Virus record (IMG/VR): IMGVR_UViG_3300035698_001510 | Span: 1-26,343 of that record | Direction: 5' to 3' (one strand) | DNA from: a virus | Length of the DNA stretch: 26,343 nucleotides | Shown here: one piece after another, positions 17,762 to 25,020 of the stretch | Position numbering within the stretch: position 1 is the stretch's first letter | Layout of the letters: each line of letters begins with the position of its first letter | Program-made: the position numbers and the translations under genes | Notes under the pieces: generated by a model | Databases searched by the model: none | Seen by the model: the letters and a program-made list of their open reading frames with translations, nothing else | What the model was told of the DNA's origin: nothing

Positions 17762-18053
17762 GTCTCTCCTTCTCGTTCTTAGTAATTAATTTACTAGTTA
17801 CCTCTACATCTGCTTCTGCTAAAAGACGAAACACAGCGTTCCCCGCCCGTAGAAATCCTAACTTATCCATCAACAATTCACCAGTCAAGCCCATCTCTGG
17901 TAATTCATTAACACCTAAATGTTTCAGTAAGTATTTAAAAGCTCGCTTACCTGATTGAGTAGCGAGTACCGCACGAAGATCGAGCAACATGTCTCTGTGC
18001 TCGATCCGTTCTTTGATTTCTTCTAAAGACAAATTGTCTTCTTGTGATTCCAT
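17727..18053 (-). CDS. Bbp19-like small head-module protein (108 aa)
   Basis: 108-aa protein resembling the Bbp19 family of BPP-1-like phages. The core is DLRAVLATQSGKRAFKYLL, then a loop with MGLTGEL, then LRAGNAVFRLLAEAD: a two-helix pattern with the Ser-Gly-Lys-Arg and an Arg-x-Gly-Asn motif. The family role is unknown; it always lies between portal and scaffold. I place the start at ATG 18053, one base after the stop of the preceding gene (TAATATG); an upstream TTG extension would run inside that gene. No Shine-Dalgarno is visible, so translation is probably coupled to the preceding gene. Its end overlaps the scaffold gene by 35 bp. Confidence 0.65.
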   Translation of the reverse strand: MESQEDNLSLEEIKERIEHRDMLLDLRAVLATQSGKRAFKYLLKHLGVNELPEMGLTGELLMDKLGFLRAGNAVFRLLAEADVEVTSKLITKNEKERHAILYTESQNE

Positions 18054-18054
18054 A

Positions 18055-18678
18055 TTAGTTAACGTCAGTAATAATTCCGTTAGTAGAGATGACCGCCCAT
18101 AGATTGGCAGCAACTGCTTCTAAAACAAAACCTGCACCAACATCAGTACATCTCAAAGCATCACCAGCAGCCGGAGCTAAAACAGTAGCTGTGTTTGTTC
18201 CAGTGATTGAGCCTGTAATACCAATCACATCTGTGCCATCAGCAGGGTTAACATCGAAATCATCAGCCGTTCCACATACAAATGTGTATCTGCAACCAAG
18301 AGCCGTTGAAGCCTCTGGTAACACAATCACATCAGCACTGTCACTGACGATAGTTGATCCACACTGAGCAATTGTTAAAGAACCGGTAGTAGATGCTACT
18401 TGAGCATTTAAGAAACCAGAAAGAGAATCACCACCGTCACCTAAGACAGCTCCACTCAAACTAGACAAACCTGATGCTGATAGAGTAGTAAAAGATCCTG
18501 CTGAACCTGAACCACCAACGATAACTAAGTTAGCGCCAACCTTGCTGCAACTAATGCCTGTGCTACATCTAATACTGTTAAATATATCTAGGTCAGTTGT
18601 GCCATTAAATGCTCTGAATCCCGCGTAGGATACAGTTGCCGTAAGTAGTATTCCTAGCATTATAAGTAAGTTTTTCAT
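18055..18678 (-). CDS. Exported six-cysteine beta-rich protein in the head module (207 aa)
   Basis: Unknown function. Residues 1-19 are a clear Sec signal peptide (KN basic end, hydrophobic LLIMLGILLTATV, cleavage after SYA). The mature part has six cysteines (38, 44, 106, 129, 135, 177), an even number consistent with disulfides in the periplasm. Residues 100-197 look like a beta domain of the type seen in phage fibres (LTIAQCGSTIV, GCRYTFVC, a closing NLWAVIS), similar in layout to residues 180-266 of the 419-aa protein. AGGAGAGAAC precedes the ATG. Sitting between portal and Bbp19-like genes it should be expressed late, yet it appears to leave the cytoplasm. It could be an envelope-exposed protein such as a superinfection or adhesion factor; this is inference. 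Confidence 0.75.
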   Translation of the reverse strand: MKNLLIMLGILLTATVSYAGFRAFNGTTDLDIFNSIRCSTGISCSKVGANLVIVGGSGSAGSFTTLSASGLSSLSGAVLGDGGDSLSGFLNAQVASTTGSLTIAQCGSTIVSDSADVIVLPEASTALGCRYTFVCGTADDFDVNPADGTDVIGITGSITGTNTATVLAPAAGDALRCTDVGAGFVLEAVAANLWAVISTNGIITDVN

Positions 18679-18706
18679 GTTCTCTCCTGTAAAGTTTAGT
18701 TATAAA

Positions 18707-20437
18707 TTAATTACTGTCCCCACCCTGCGGTGCTTTAATTCCTAAATCCTTAGCGGCACTAGCTGTTTGACTCATGGCCTCTAATTGCTCTTGTCTGGCT
18801 CTTTGAGCCTCTGCCTGTTCTCGTATAGCGTCCGTTTTAGTCTGGTCGTTATTGAGTCCTGCAGGTAAATATAGTCGATCCTCATAAATATCAGCAAGCT
18901 TGTCAAGATTAACTTTGTCCAGCATTGCAGGGTTTACCTGCCCTACTTCCATCACCATTGCAACGTATCTATCAACTGATGGAAGGTCGGCTGCTCGCTG
19001 AGCTTGCGCGAAAACTGAGATAAACTCAGGTCTCAAAAACCTTCCTGTTAACCCATCAGGTGGTGGTGGTAATGAAGGATCGCTATCAAGGGTATGTCCC
19101 ATGACGAAATCTATTACTGGCATATTATAAGTAAAATTAAGACTCTGTAAGTTTGGTCCTATTACCATTTGCTGTTCGCTAACTACAGCATTGGTCTCGG
19201 TAGCTGTTCTAGTCTTAGGGTTCCTACTTAAGAACAATAAGAAATCAGCATAGTATAGTTTATCGACTTGTTGTCTTAAGTCGTCAACGTCTTGAATCAA
19301 TGCACCTATGCCAGGGTTTACTTCAAATACTGGACGTAACCCTTTTTGTGCAATCGAGTTGGCATCCAAAGGAATGTAAGAATTGGATGCAGTGGTAATG
19401 TAAGACTTTTTAAGATTTGCTGGACCCTGTAGTGCAGGACGTAGCATTTGCTCAAGAGCCTGATCTTTACCAATAGCTTTTTTATTTAAAGATTTAATGA
19501 GACCAAGAGCATCAGTTGTCGGCCCCTTCTCCCCATACTCGTAGTTATTAGAAGTGGTCGATCTTCCTACGATGAAAGGTTTTCTTTTAAATGCTGATTC
19601 ATTTAGGAACTTCTCTTTATCAGCAGGTCCAAGTTCAGCAAATGAACCTGATCCATCTTGATAAGTAGTACCTCTAGCTTCTCCAATTTCATAAGTCTTT
19701 GAGACCCATTGCTTATTTAAAAGTACCTGCGGCTCTTCAAGATTGAAGTCATCATTCTCTTTAATTACTTGTACAACATCTACAGTTTGTGTGTAGTTTG
19801 AATCTTCATACATCTTCTTAACTCGACCTGAGATGTTACTCCAATCGAATTTCCCGTCTACTTTTCTACCGTATTGATCAACAAGTGCTTTCACGCTAAG
19901 TGAGAACTCTCGGATCATTACTACAGCTTCGCCATAAGAATTGTTAATTACAAAATATGAACCTGGAATTAAAGTGTGAAAATACAACTCTCCGTTTGGT
20001 AGTTCATCTACATAATGTGCGCCTGAATTTACAGTACCATAATCATAATAGAACTCACCTGCTGCATGATAGAAGTTACTTCTAGCTAACGTCTTAAGTG
20101 TTGCTCTAGTGAATTTATCTAACCATGCGTGATTCTCTGGTATCAAGTTAACTTCAGAATCAGCCGTACCTAATCTGTACCACGGTCTCGTAGCTGAAGT
20201 ATTCCCCTCAAGGAATCCTGCAACGTAAGATCTCAAAGCTAAGATATGAGTCGAATCAACAATGTGTTGGTTCTTACGTTCACCTTCAACTTGTGAGAGT
20301 AGCCAGTTGTTACGATGAGGCAATGCCCATTTTAAAGAGTCAACCCAAGTGTTCCTTACTTTATCGAAACGTTCTCGTCCCAAATGTCTAAGGTACTCGC
20401 ATTGTGATTTATTAAATTCTTTTCTTAACCCAGCCAT
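18707..20437 (-). CDS. Portal protein (head-tail connector)
   Basis: 576-aa portal, forming the ring through which DNA enters and leaves the head. The pattern is that of the podovirus head-tail connector family: WALPHRNNWL near residues 38-47, HIVDSTHILALRSYVAGFLEG then TSATRPWYRLG, SNFYHAAGEFYYDYGTV, later RKPFIVGRSTTSNNYEYGEKGPT, and a helical region with RNPKTRTATETNAVVSEQQ. The C-terminal 60 residues are Gln/Ala-rich with RARQEQLEAMSQTAS, the usual helical barrel. Length is normal. The ATG follows the preceding stop directly (TAAATG) with AGGA upstream. It lies downstream of the terminase genes as expected. Confidence 0.9.
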   Translation of the reverse strand: MAGLRKEFNKSQCEYLRHLGRERFDKVRNTWVDSLKWALPHRNNWLLSQVEGERKNQHIVDSTHILALRSYVAGFLEGNTSATRPWYRLGTADSEVNLIPENHAWLDKFTRATLKTLARSNFYHAAGEFYYDYGTVNSGAHYVDELPNGELYFHTLIPGSYFVINNSYGEAVVMIREFSLSVKALVDQYGRKVDGKFDWSNISGRVKKMYEDSNYTQTVDVVQVIKENDDFNLEEPQVLLNKQWVSKTYEIGEARGTTYQDGSGSFAELGPADKEKFLNESAFKRKPFIVGRSTTSNNYEYGEKGPTTDALGLIKSLNKKAIGKDQALEQMLRPALQGPANLKKSYITTASNSYIPLDANSIAQKGLRPVFEVNPGIGALIQDVDDLRQQVDKLYYADFLLFLSRNPKTRTATETNAVVSEQQMVIGPNLQSLNFTYNMPVIDFVMGHTLDSDPSLPPPPDGLTGRFLRPEFISVFAQAQRAADLPSVDRYVAMVMEVGQVNPAMLDKVNLDKLADIYEDRLYLPAGLNNDQTKTDAIREQAEAQRARQEQLEAMSQTASAAKDLGIKAPQGGDSN

Positions 20438-20890
20438 TTAAAGTCCTAGTATGTCATTGCCAGAACCGAGTATACCACCACCAGATGAATCATTAGGTGC
20501 AAGATTATTAGCTCTTACGCGTCTTGCCCCTTTATTCTTAGGTGTTCTTCTAGCCTCGGCTACTAACGATTTACTGATGTCATCTTTTTCATTTCTTGCT
20601 CGTTGCTGATTGAGTGCATCTTTGCGTCTTGCTGATTCTTTAGTTATAGCTTTGGATTTCTCAGCGTCAGCTTTTCTCTGTTTGTTAGCTCCGGTAAGGT
20701 CACGTACAGCATTTTGTCCAAACTCAGTAACAGGACCAGATTGAAGAGTACCAGAGTCTCTATCAAATCTTGCAGCACCAAGAGTACCTATTTGAAGAGC
20801 TGAATCGAAGGTTGTTCCTAGTGGATCTTCTACTAATCTTTTCAAGTTATTATCTAGAAAACGACTTATGTCTCTGCCTTCTTTGCCCAT
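20438..20890 (-). CDS. Basic helical hypothetical protein between acetyltransferase and portal (150 aa)
   Basis: Unknown function. Residues 1-65 include a short amphipathic segment and SGPVTEFGQNAVRDLTG. Residues 68-118 are highly charged helix. The C-terminus is NNLAPNDSSGGGILGSGNDI, a flexible Gly/Ser tail. Small basic proteins with an N-terminal MGK and a Ser-Ser-Gly-Gly-Gly-Ile tail occur beside the portal gene in other podoviruses; T7 gp7.3, a tail assembly protein, is one I recall with such a tail. That comparison is only suggestive. GAGG lies before the ATG. The first 25 bp overlap the acetyltransferase gene, and its stop touches the portal start. Confidence 0.65.
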   Translation of the reverse strand: MGKEGRDISRFLDNNLKRLVEDPLGTTFDSALQIGTLGAARFDRDSGTLQSGPVTEFGQNAVRDLTGANKQRKADAEKSKAITKESARRKDALNQQRARNEKDDISKSLVAEARRTPKNKGARRVRANNLAPNDSSGGGILGSGNDILGL

Positions 20891-21324
20891 TTACTTACCT
20901 CAATGCTAAAGTGCTCTTCGGTTTTAGTAAACCCAAGCCTTTCTAGTGAACGACGCTTGATGTTAGTTTCAGTGCCGATCATAGTATATATATGATCAGC
21001 ATTAGATTTTCCAAAGTCAATATATTCCTTCAATAATAGGTGCGCAGCCCTAGTTCTTGGTTGACAATACAGTAAATCTTGGGTCAGTATTTTAACCCTA
21101 GAATCAAACAGGCTCCCATTGAGCTGATACATCATAAATCCTACGGGTATTCCATCCCGTTCACAAAGAATAAATCTATGCTCATCTATGTACTTTGCTA
21201 AAGGGAAACCACTCCAATTGTAATCATTACCATACGCATCATTCACAGTCATAGCACCGTCAGCAATGAAGTCTAGTATCTCTTTAGTTAGCCCATCTCT
21301 TCTGAGTCTCCTAACTGTATACAT
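20866..21324 (-). CDS. GNAT-like N-acetyltransferase (152 aa)
   Basis: Probable member of the GNAT fold, which transfers acetyl from acetyl-CoA. With the start used here, residues 50-69 (RFILCERDGIPVGFMMYQLN) form the beta strand pair, 78-106 give the motif-A region (LTQDLLYCQPRTRAAHLLLKE), and 112-142 give the C-terminal NIKRRSLERLGF helix and strand. The usual Gly residues of the CoA loop (Q/R-x-x-G-x-G/A) are replaced by PRTRAA, so activity is uncertain. I chose ATG 21324 because GAGG lies six bases upstream; longer starts at 21348 lie deeper in the terminase gene without a ribosome site. Target unknown. Confidence 0.7.
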   Translation of the reverse strand: MYTVRRLRRDGLTKEILDFIADGAMTVNDAYGNDYNWSGFPLAKYIDEHRFILCERDGIPVGFMMYQLNGSLFDSRVKILTQDLLYCQPRTRAAHLLLKEYIDFGKSNADHIYTMIGTETNIKRRSLERLGFTKTEEHFSIEVSKWAKKAET

Positions 21325-22900
21325 CGTCATCCTCATCATAGTTGACACTGTGGTCTGGCATTTTTAGTGGATGAGATCCTACGTTAAAGCGATCATCACC
21401 AAGTCTTGAATCGTTCTCCCACTTACGCTCTAATACTTCTCTAGCAAAGCAAAGTACAAATCCATCAGCTACATCGGGTGACTTCCCTACTCTTGACTTA
21501 ATCTCACTCTTTGGTTCTGCAAGTTTTTTACCATGTGTTTTATGACGAGTCCCTTTAGTCCAACATAGTTGAGATCTAATCGAGTCGAACCACTCAGGAC
21601 GTTTAGCATCTATTATTCCACCAGCAACTAACCATTGATTAGCTTGGTAGTACATCTGTGCTCTGATGTTTGAGTACTCACTGTCTTTAAACTCAGCAGC
21701 ATCATTAGGAGTGTTAGCAAAAGATATCATCTCCCATCCTGTCTTACCGTTATTCATAGCAATTGTGTAAATACCTGTACCTTCACCTTGATCTATGAAA
21801 ACTGCGTCTACCATTAACTCGCGCTCCCAATGGACAAGTCTATTATACGTGTACATGTGATCGGCTTTATCAATGTCTCTAAGTTTATATTTCTCTAACA
21901 TACAGGCGTAGTTCCCCTGTCGATACCAAATACAAGTATCATCTCCACCCTGCCAAGCTGGATCGCAAGTTAGGATTACAGGAAGCATACCGACGCTGGC
22001 CTTATCAAAGCCTCGCATCCTCTCTATGCCACCTACAACACTCTCTAGTTTTATGATTGAGTCTTTAGCTGTCTTCCTTGGAAGTCCACGCACACGCACT
22101 CTGAAGTCATCGTCATCTTCATTACCACCAGCTTTCTGTAGCCAATAGTTAATCTGCGTCTGGTCAATATGAGTTAACGTCCTTGTGTCTATCCGTAAGG
22201 TATTCCATAACCTCGACTGCATGTTCTGTTCAAACTGACTTTCAGGATCATCTGAGTTCCCAAAAGCTAAGAATATCTTTATTGTCTCTGTCTCTGTAAA
22301 TGCACCCTCTGCGTAGTCCCAGATAACTGATGGTATACCTGGAGCTTCCTCAAAGATATACATAGCTACTCCACCTTTATTATGTAATCCTGATATACTT
22401 GCTGGTGTTTGTTCGTTCCATGTTACTGCATCTAGTCTCCAAGTTTCTGCCAATTTTGGATTTCTCGCTTTTATACTCGTTCCAAACTTCTCGAAGAATT
22501 GATCTACATATCTAGCATGTCTAAACCACAAGTCATACTCAGGCCAAACTATACTGTTCATCTGTGGTTGAGTATTGGCAGTGATACGCCCTCGCACTCG
22601 TTGGGTAAACATCAACATTAAATATGTCATTGCACCAAATGCTGTCTTTGCCGATCCGTTACCAGAAGAGATGCATAGTCTATACGCTTCATATCTTGTC
22701 TTCGGGGAGCTTAGGTGCAGAGAGAGTTTAGCCCACTCTTTCATCTGCCACTCATAAGGAGCCATGTGTTCTAATGCGTGCTCCTCTTCACCAAATGGAA
22801 ATATAATGTACGCTAGTTTACAGAAATCAAATCGGTTCTCATTGATCATCTCTGTAAAGAGTTGCATCTCATCGTTACTTGGTTGTGCAGGTTTAGCCAT
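21311..22900 (-). CDS. Terminase large subunit
   Basis: 529-aa packaging motor with ATPase and nuclease domains. The Walker A motif is SGNGSAKT at 79-86, an accepted variant. Walker B is AMYIFEEAP at 179-187, with E184/E185 as catalytic candidates. LAFGNSDD at 211-218 fits the coupling motif. The RNase H-like nuclease shows D313 (TCDPAWQGGDD), D370 (FIDQGEGTG) and the SPDVADG segment with D476/D479. All key residues appear present, so it should be functional. GGAGAG lies before the ATG and the preceding zinc-finger gene ends immediately upstream (TAAATG). Confidence 0.93.
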   Translation of the reverse strand: MAKPAQPSNDEMQLFTEMINENRFDFCKLAYIIFPFGEEEHALEHMAPYEWQMKEWAKLSLHLSSPKTRYEAYRLCISSGNGSAKTAFGAMTYLMLMFTQRVRGRITANTQPQMNSIVWPEYDLWFRHARYVDQFFEKFGTSIKARNPKLAETWRLDAVTWNEQTPASISGLHNKGGVAMYIFEEAPGIPSVIWDYAEGAFTETETIKIFLAFGNSDDPESQFEQNMQSRLWNTLRIDTRTLTHIDQTQINYWLQKAGGNEDDDDFRVRVRGLPRKTAKDSIIKLESVVGGIERMRGFDKASVGMLPVILTCDPAWQGGDDTCIWYRQGNYACMLEKYKLRDIDKADHMYTYNRLVHWERELMVDAVFIDQGEGTGIYTIAMNNGKTGWEMISFANTPNDAAEFKDSEYSNIRAQMYYQANQWLVAGGIIDAKRPEWFDSIRSQLCWTKGTRHKTHGKKLAEPKSEIKSRVGKSPDVADGFVLCFAREVLERKWENDSRLGDDRFNVGSHPLKMPDHSVNYDEDDDVYS

Positions 22901-23086
22901 TTATCTCTCCAACCCGCATATCGCGCAGTCATTGTAATGTACACTATTAGGAGTATGACAGGAGTCACATACCCAATTAAGTAAAGCGATCATCTTAGAC
23001 ACCTCTATGTGGTGACTCTTAACCTCTGGGTCACTCATGTCTTGTCCTGTGAATATGCATAAGACCTTGCACGCTTTACGCAGCAT
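22901..23086 (-). CDS. Small RanBP2-type zinc-finger protein between terminase subunits (61 aa)
   Basis: 61-aa protein whose C-terminal third matches the RanBP2 zinc-finger pattern exactly: W38, C40, C43, N47, C54, C57 (W-x-C-x2-C-x3-N-x6-C-x2-C). Such fingers bind single-stranded RNA or proteins in the families where they are studied, mostly eukaryotic. Residues 1-36 are helical with two further cysteines (6 and 10). The gene is tightly packed: TAGATG with the small terminase and TAAATG with the large terminase, and AAAGGATAAG as ribosome site. Co-translation with both terminase subunits suggests a packaging or regulatory partner; this is inference. Confidence 0.75.
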   Translation of the reverse strand: MLRKACKVLCIFTGQDMSDPEVKSHHIEVSKMIALLNWVCDSCHTPNSVHYNDCAICGLER

Positions 23087-23839
23087 CTACTTATCCTTTG
23101 GTGTTACATCAATTGTTTTAGCCTCACGCGCTTCAACCACTGCTCGCTCTGCTCTCTCTTTACTTTGCAACAACATGTCTTTCATATTATTACTTACATC
23201 GTGTTCTACTCTTGTGGTCTCTTTAAATAAGTCCACCTCACGACCAAGTAAGTCTATAGCTTTCATCTTGTCCCACATCTCTACTTCTATTAACTCACCT
23301 ACGATTTGTTTAATACCATTGGCATCACTCTCAAATAGGTTCTTAACTTTAAACTTTTTAATAGCTCTTCTTGTCTCCGGAGATATTCCTGTAAGACTTG
23401 TTTTGTAACTACCGTCATCGTTCTCCAGCTCTGCGATATCTACGAAAGCTATCTCTTTAACTTTCTCAACCACCTCATGGGCATCAAAGCCATACTTGTT
23501 TAACGATTGTTGCGTAAGCTTTGCAATGGCTTTGTGTATGTCCGGTCTTGCTCTAAGTGCTCTGCCGCTGTTAGAAGCAATTCCTGCATCACTACTGGCT
23601 TGTTTATTGTCCCTACAGTTGAGATAACTTGAGATGTAACGGAGGATATTAGGGTCGTCCCTGTGCTCTGGGAGGAGAGTGGTATCCAGTATAAACGAGG
23701 TCGCTTCAAGGGCGGTCATCTCCTTACTAGGTAGTGTGTCGGAACCAAGCTTGAGTCCTATCTCGTCATGGGCTGGTGGTTCTTCTATTTTTTTAATAGT
23801 CGCTAAATGTGTGCCAGGTGGCTTAGGAAATTCTTTCAT
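23087..23839 (-). CDS. Terminase small subunit
   Basis: Probable small terminase, which recognises the packaging site. With the ATG used here it is 250 aa. Residues 75-101 (CRDNKQASSDAGIA...) resemble the helix-turn-helix of this family, 120-140 give VVEKVKEIAFVDIAEL, and 155-206 give PETRRAIKKFKVK followed by EVEMWDKMKAIDLLGREVDLF, a strong small-terminase C-terminal pattern. The last 40 residues are charged helix. The start is uncertain: ATG 23839 has no Shine-Dalgarno, and an in-frame TTG at 23875 coincides with a -35-like TTGACA, which argues against it. The neighbouring large terminase supports the assignment. Confidence 0.82.
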   Translation of the reverse strand: MKEFPKPPGTHLATIKKIEEPPAHDEIGLKLGSDTLPSKEMTALEATSFILDTTLLPEHRDDPNILRYISSYLNCRDNKQASSDAGIASNSGRALRARPDIHKAIAKLTQQSLNKYGFDAHEVVEKVKEIAFVDIAELENDDGSYKTSLTGISPETRRAIKKFKVKNLFESDANGIKQIVGELIEVEMWDKMKAIDLLGREVDLFKETTRVEHDVSNNMKDMLLQSKERAERAVVEAREAKTIDVTPKDK

Positions 23840-23847
23840 GTGTACAA
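23839..23847 (+). promoter_or_regulatory. TGTGTACAA site at the small terminase start
   Basis: This 9-mer also occurs at 25083-25091 and, inverted, at 25533-25541 and 25693-25701. Here it covers the predicted transcription start and the terminase ATG, a good position for a repressor. Binding is inferred. Confidence 0.4.
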
Positions 23848-23875
23848 CGTATTTCTGTCGTAAGCGTATTGTCAA
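23846..23875 (-). promoter_or_regulatory. Candidate sigma70-like promoter of the late operon
   Basis: A perfect TTGACA lies at 23875-23870 on the minus strand. With 17-18 bp spacing the -10 would be ATACGT or TACGTT, both poor matches. Transcription would then start at about the ATG at 23839, giving a leaderless or near-leaderless message, in agreement with the absent ribosome site. The weak -10 may mean an activator is needed. Confidence 0.4.
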
Positions 23876-23889
23876 GCGTCATATCTATC

Positions 23890-23920
23890 TGGACTGCTTG
23901 GTCCAAATACTCGAGTATTT
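23890..23920. promoter_or_regulatory. Operator-like palindrome and adjoining hairpin in the divergent promoter region
   Basis: AAATACTCGAGTATTT at 23905-23920 is a perfect 16-bp palindrome. It adjoins TGGAC-TGCTTG-GTCCA (23890-23905), a five-bp inverted repeat. Both lie between the divergent small terminase and phosphoesterase genes, where a dimeric regulator could control both directions. Confidence 0.5.
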
Positions 23921-23928
23921 TGTAAATA

Positions 23929-23955
23929 TTGCACTGTTCCTATGATTCTTACAAT
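23929..23955 (+). promoter_or_regulatory. Candidate promoter for the phosphoesterase gene
   Basis: TTGCAC at 23929-23934 and TACAAT at 23950-23955 are each close to the sigma70 boxes, but the spacing is only 15 bp. The leader would be about 14 nt with no Shine-Dalgarno. Confidence 0.3.
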
Positions 23956-23975
23956 ACCTTACATACACTTTATCT

Positions 23976-24728
23976 ATGAAACTTGCCTACATTATACCCG
24001 ATACTCAGTCTAAGGATAACGTACTCAGCCCTCTCATACCTGTAGCGAGACATATTTGCTACCTCAGACCAGCTATGGTTATCCATCTAGGAGACCATTG
24101 GGATATGCCCTCTCTGTCTATCTACGATAAGGGTAAGAAGTCTCATCGTGTCCGAACCTACCACTCTGATATAGTTGCTGGAAATAAAGCCATGCAGGAG
24201 TTCTGGTCCATCATTGCTAAATACTGGCCAACCTACGCCACTGACTGCCAATGGGTCATCCTAGAAGGCAACCATGAGCATCGTATCCATAGAGCCCAAG
24301 AGCATGGCCCTGACGAGCTGGTATCCCTAATGGACGAGTTCCCCAGAGACTACTCTCATTGGAACCGAACCGTACCCTTCCTAGAAGTATTTAATTGGGA
24401 AGGGATTGAGTTTTGTCATTACTTCCAAAATACCAATGGCCCGAGACCAATAGGTACAGCTAGGCAACTCTTAATGAAGACCCATCGCTCCCGCATAGCA
24501 GGACACAAGCAAGGCTTCGACTATGAAGAGATGCCATCCGGCTCCGACAAAATGATCCAAGGCATGATCGTCGGCTCTTGCTACTACCACGATGAAGAAT
24601 ATAAAGCTCACTCTAACAACCACTTCAGAGGCACAGTGCTCTTAAAAGATGTCCAAGATGGTATGTTCGATTTCTCCAGGTACTCACTCGACTCACTAGC
24701 TAAGCAATACGGTAAAGGTACAATATGA
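23976..24728 (+). CDS. Calcineurin-like metallophosphoesterase (250 aa)
   Basis: Predicted two-metal phosphoesterase acting on phosphomono- or diesters; substrate unknown. Metal-ligand motifs are in order: D9 (PDTQ), D40 (LGDHWD), N99-H100 (EGNHEHR), H148 (FCHYFQN) and H177 (AGHKQG). The first motif reads D-T-Q where the family usually has D-x-H, a substitution also accepted in some members. The length is normal for a single domain and there is no signal peptide, so it acts in the cytoplasm. It is transcribed away from the late operon and overlaps the next gene by ATGA. No ribosome binding site is visible. Possible roles include nucleotide or DNA-end processing; neither is shown. Confidence 0.85.
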   Translation: MKLAYIIPDTQSKDNVLSPLIPVARHICYLRPAMVIHLGDHWDMPSLSIYDKGKKSHRVRTYHSDIVAGNKAMQEFWSIIAKYWPTYATDCQWVILEGNHEHRIHRAQEHGPDELVSLMDEFPRDYSHWNRTVPFLEVFNWEGIEFCHYFQNTNGPRPIGTARQLLMKTHRSRIAGHKQGFDYEEMPSGSDKMIQGMIVGSCYYHDEEYKAHSNNHFRGTVLLKDVQDGMFDFSRYSLDSLAKQYGKGTI

Positions 24729-24982
24729 AACTCAACCTTGAGAAACCAATATATCTAGTTGTATGGGAAGACTCCGAGACTGCTGACGGATGGGATGGAG
24801 CCTATGAAATTGACGAGCATCTTAACTTCCACCCTATGAGTAGTGTGGGGTTCCTAATTGCTGAGAATGATAAAGGTATTGCTCTCGCTATTAGCTGGGA
24901 CCCAAAAAATGAGAGAGCTAACCCGATACTTTATATCCCTCACGCTGCTATTATAAACATGCATATCATCTATTTTGACTAA
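24725..24982 (+). CDS. Small conserved-looking hypothetical protein (85 aa)
   Basis: 85-aa protein of unknown function, translationally coupled to the phosphoesterase by an ATGA overlap. It has the layout of a small phage protein type I have seen elsewhere: a strand ending in VVWEDSETADGW, then SVGFLIAENDKGIALAIS, then a closing YIPHAAIINMHII. This suggests a compact beta barrel or sandwich. No catalytic motif, cysteine or membrane segment is present. The pairing with the phosphoesterase may reflect a shared task, but nothing more can be said. Confidence 0.75.
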   Translation: MKLNLEKPIYLVVWEDSETADGWDGAYEIDEHLNFHPMSSVGFLIAENDKGIALAISWDPKNERANPILYIPHAAIINMHIIYFD

Positions 24983-25020
24983 GTGTTTCTAATTACCAAT
25001 ATAGAACTAGTGGTTTAATT

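Noticed and set aside
17412-17789. Open frames on both strands over the scaffold repeat region
   Set aside because: The Glu/Lys/Pro repeats keep other frames free of stops. The translations are Ser-rich or Lys-rich nonsense, while the scaffold frame has a good ribosome site and family motifs.
17727-18113. Longer Bbp19-like protein from a TTG at 18113
   Set aside because: It would overlap the preceding gene by 59 bp with no ribosome site, and the added residues do not fit the family.
20866-21348. Longer acetyltransferase starting at 21348
   Set aside because: The extra residues are Met/Thr/Arg filler from the terminase overlap, and the ribosome site fits ATG 21324.
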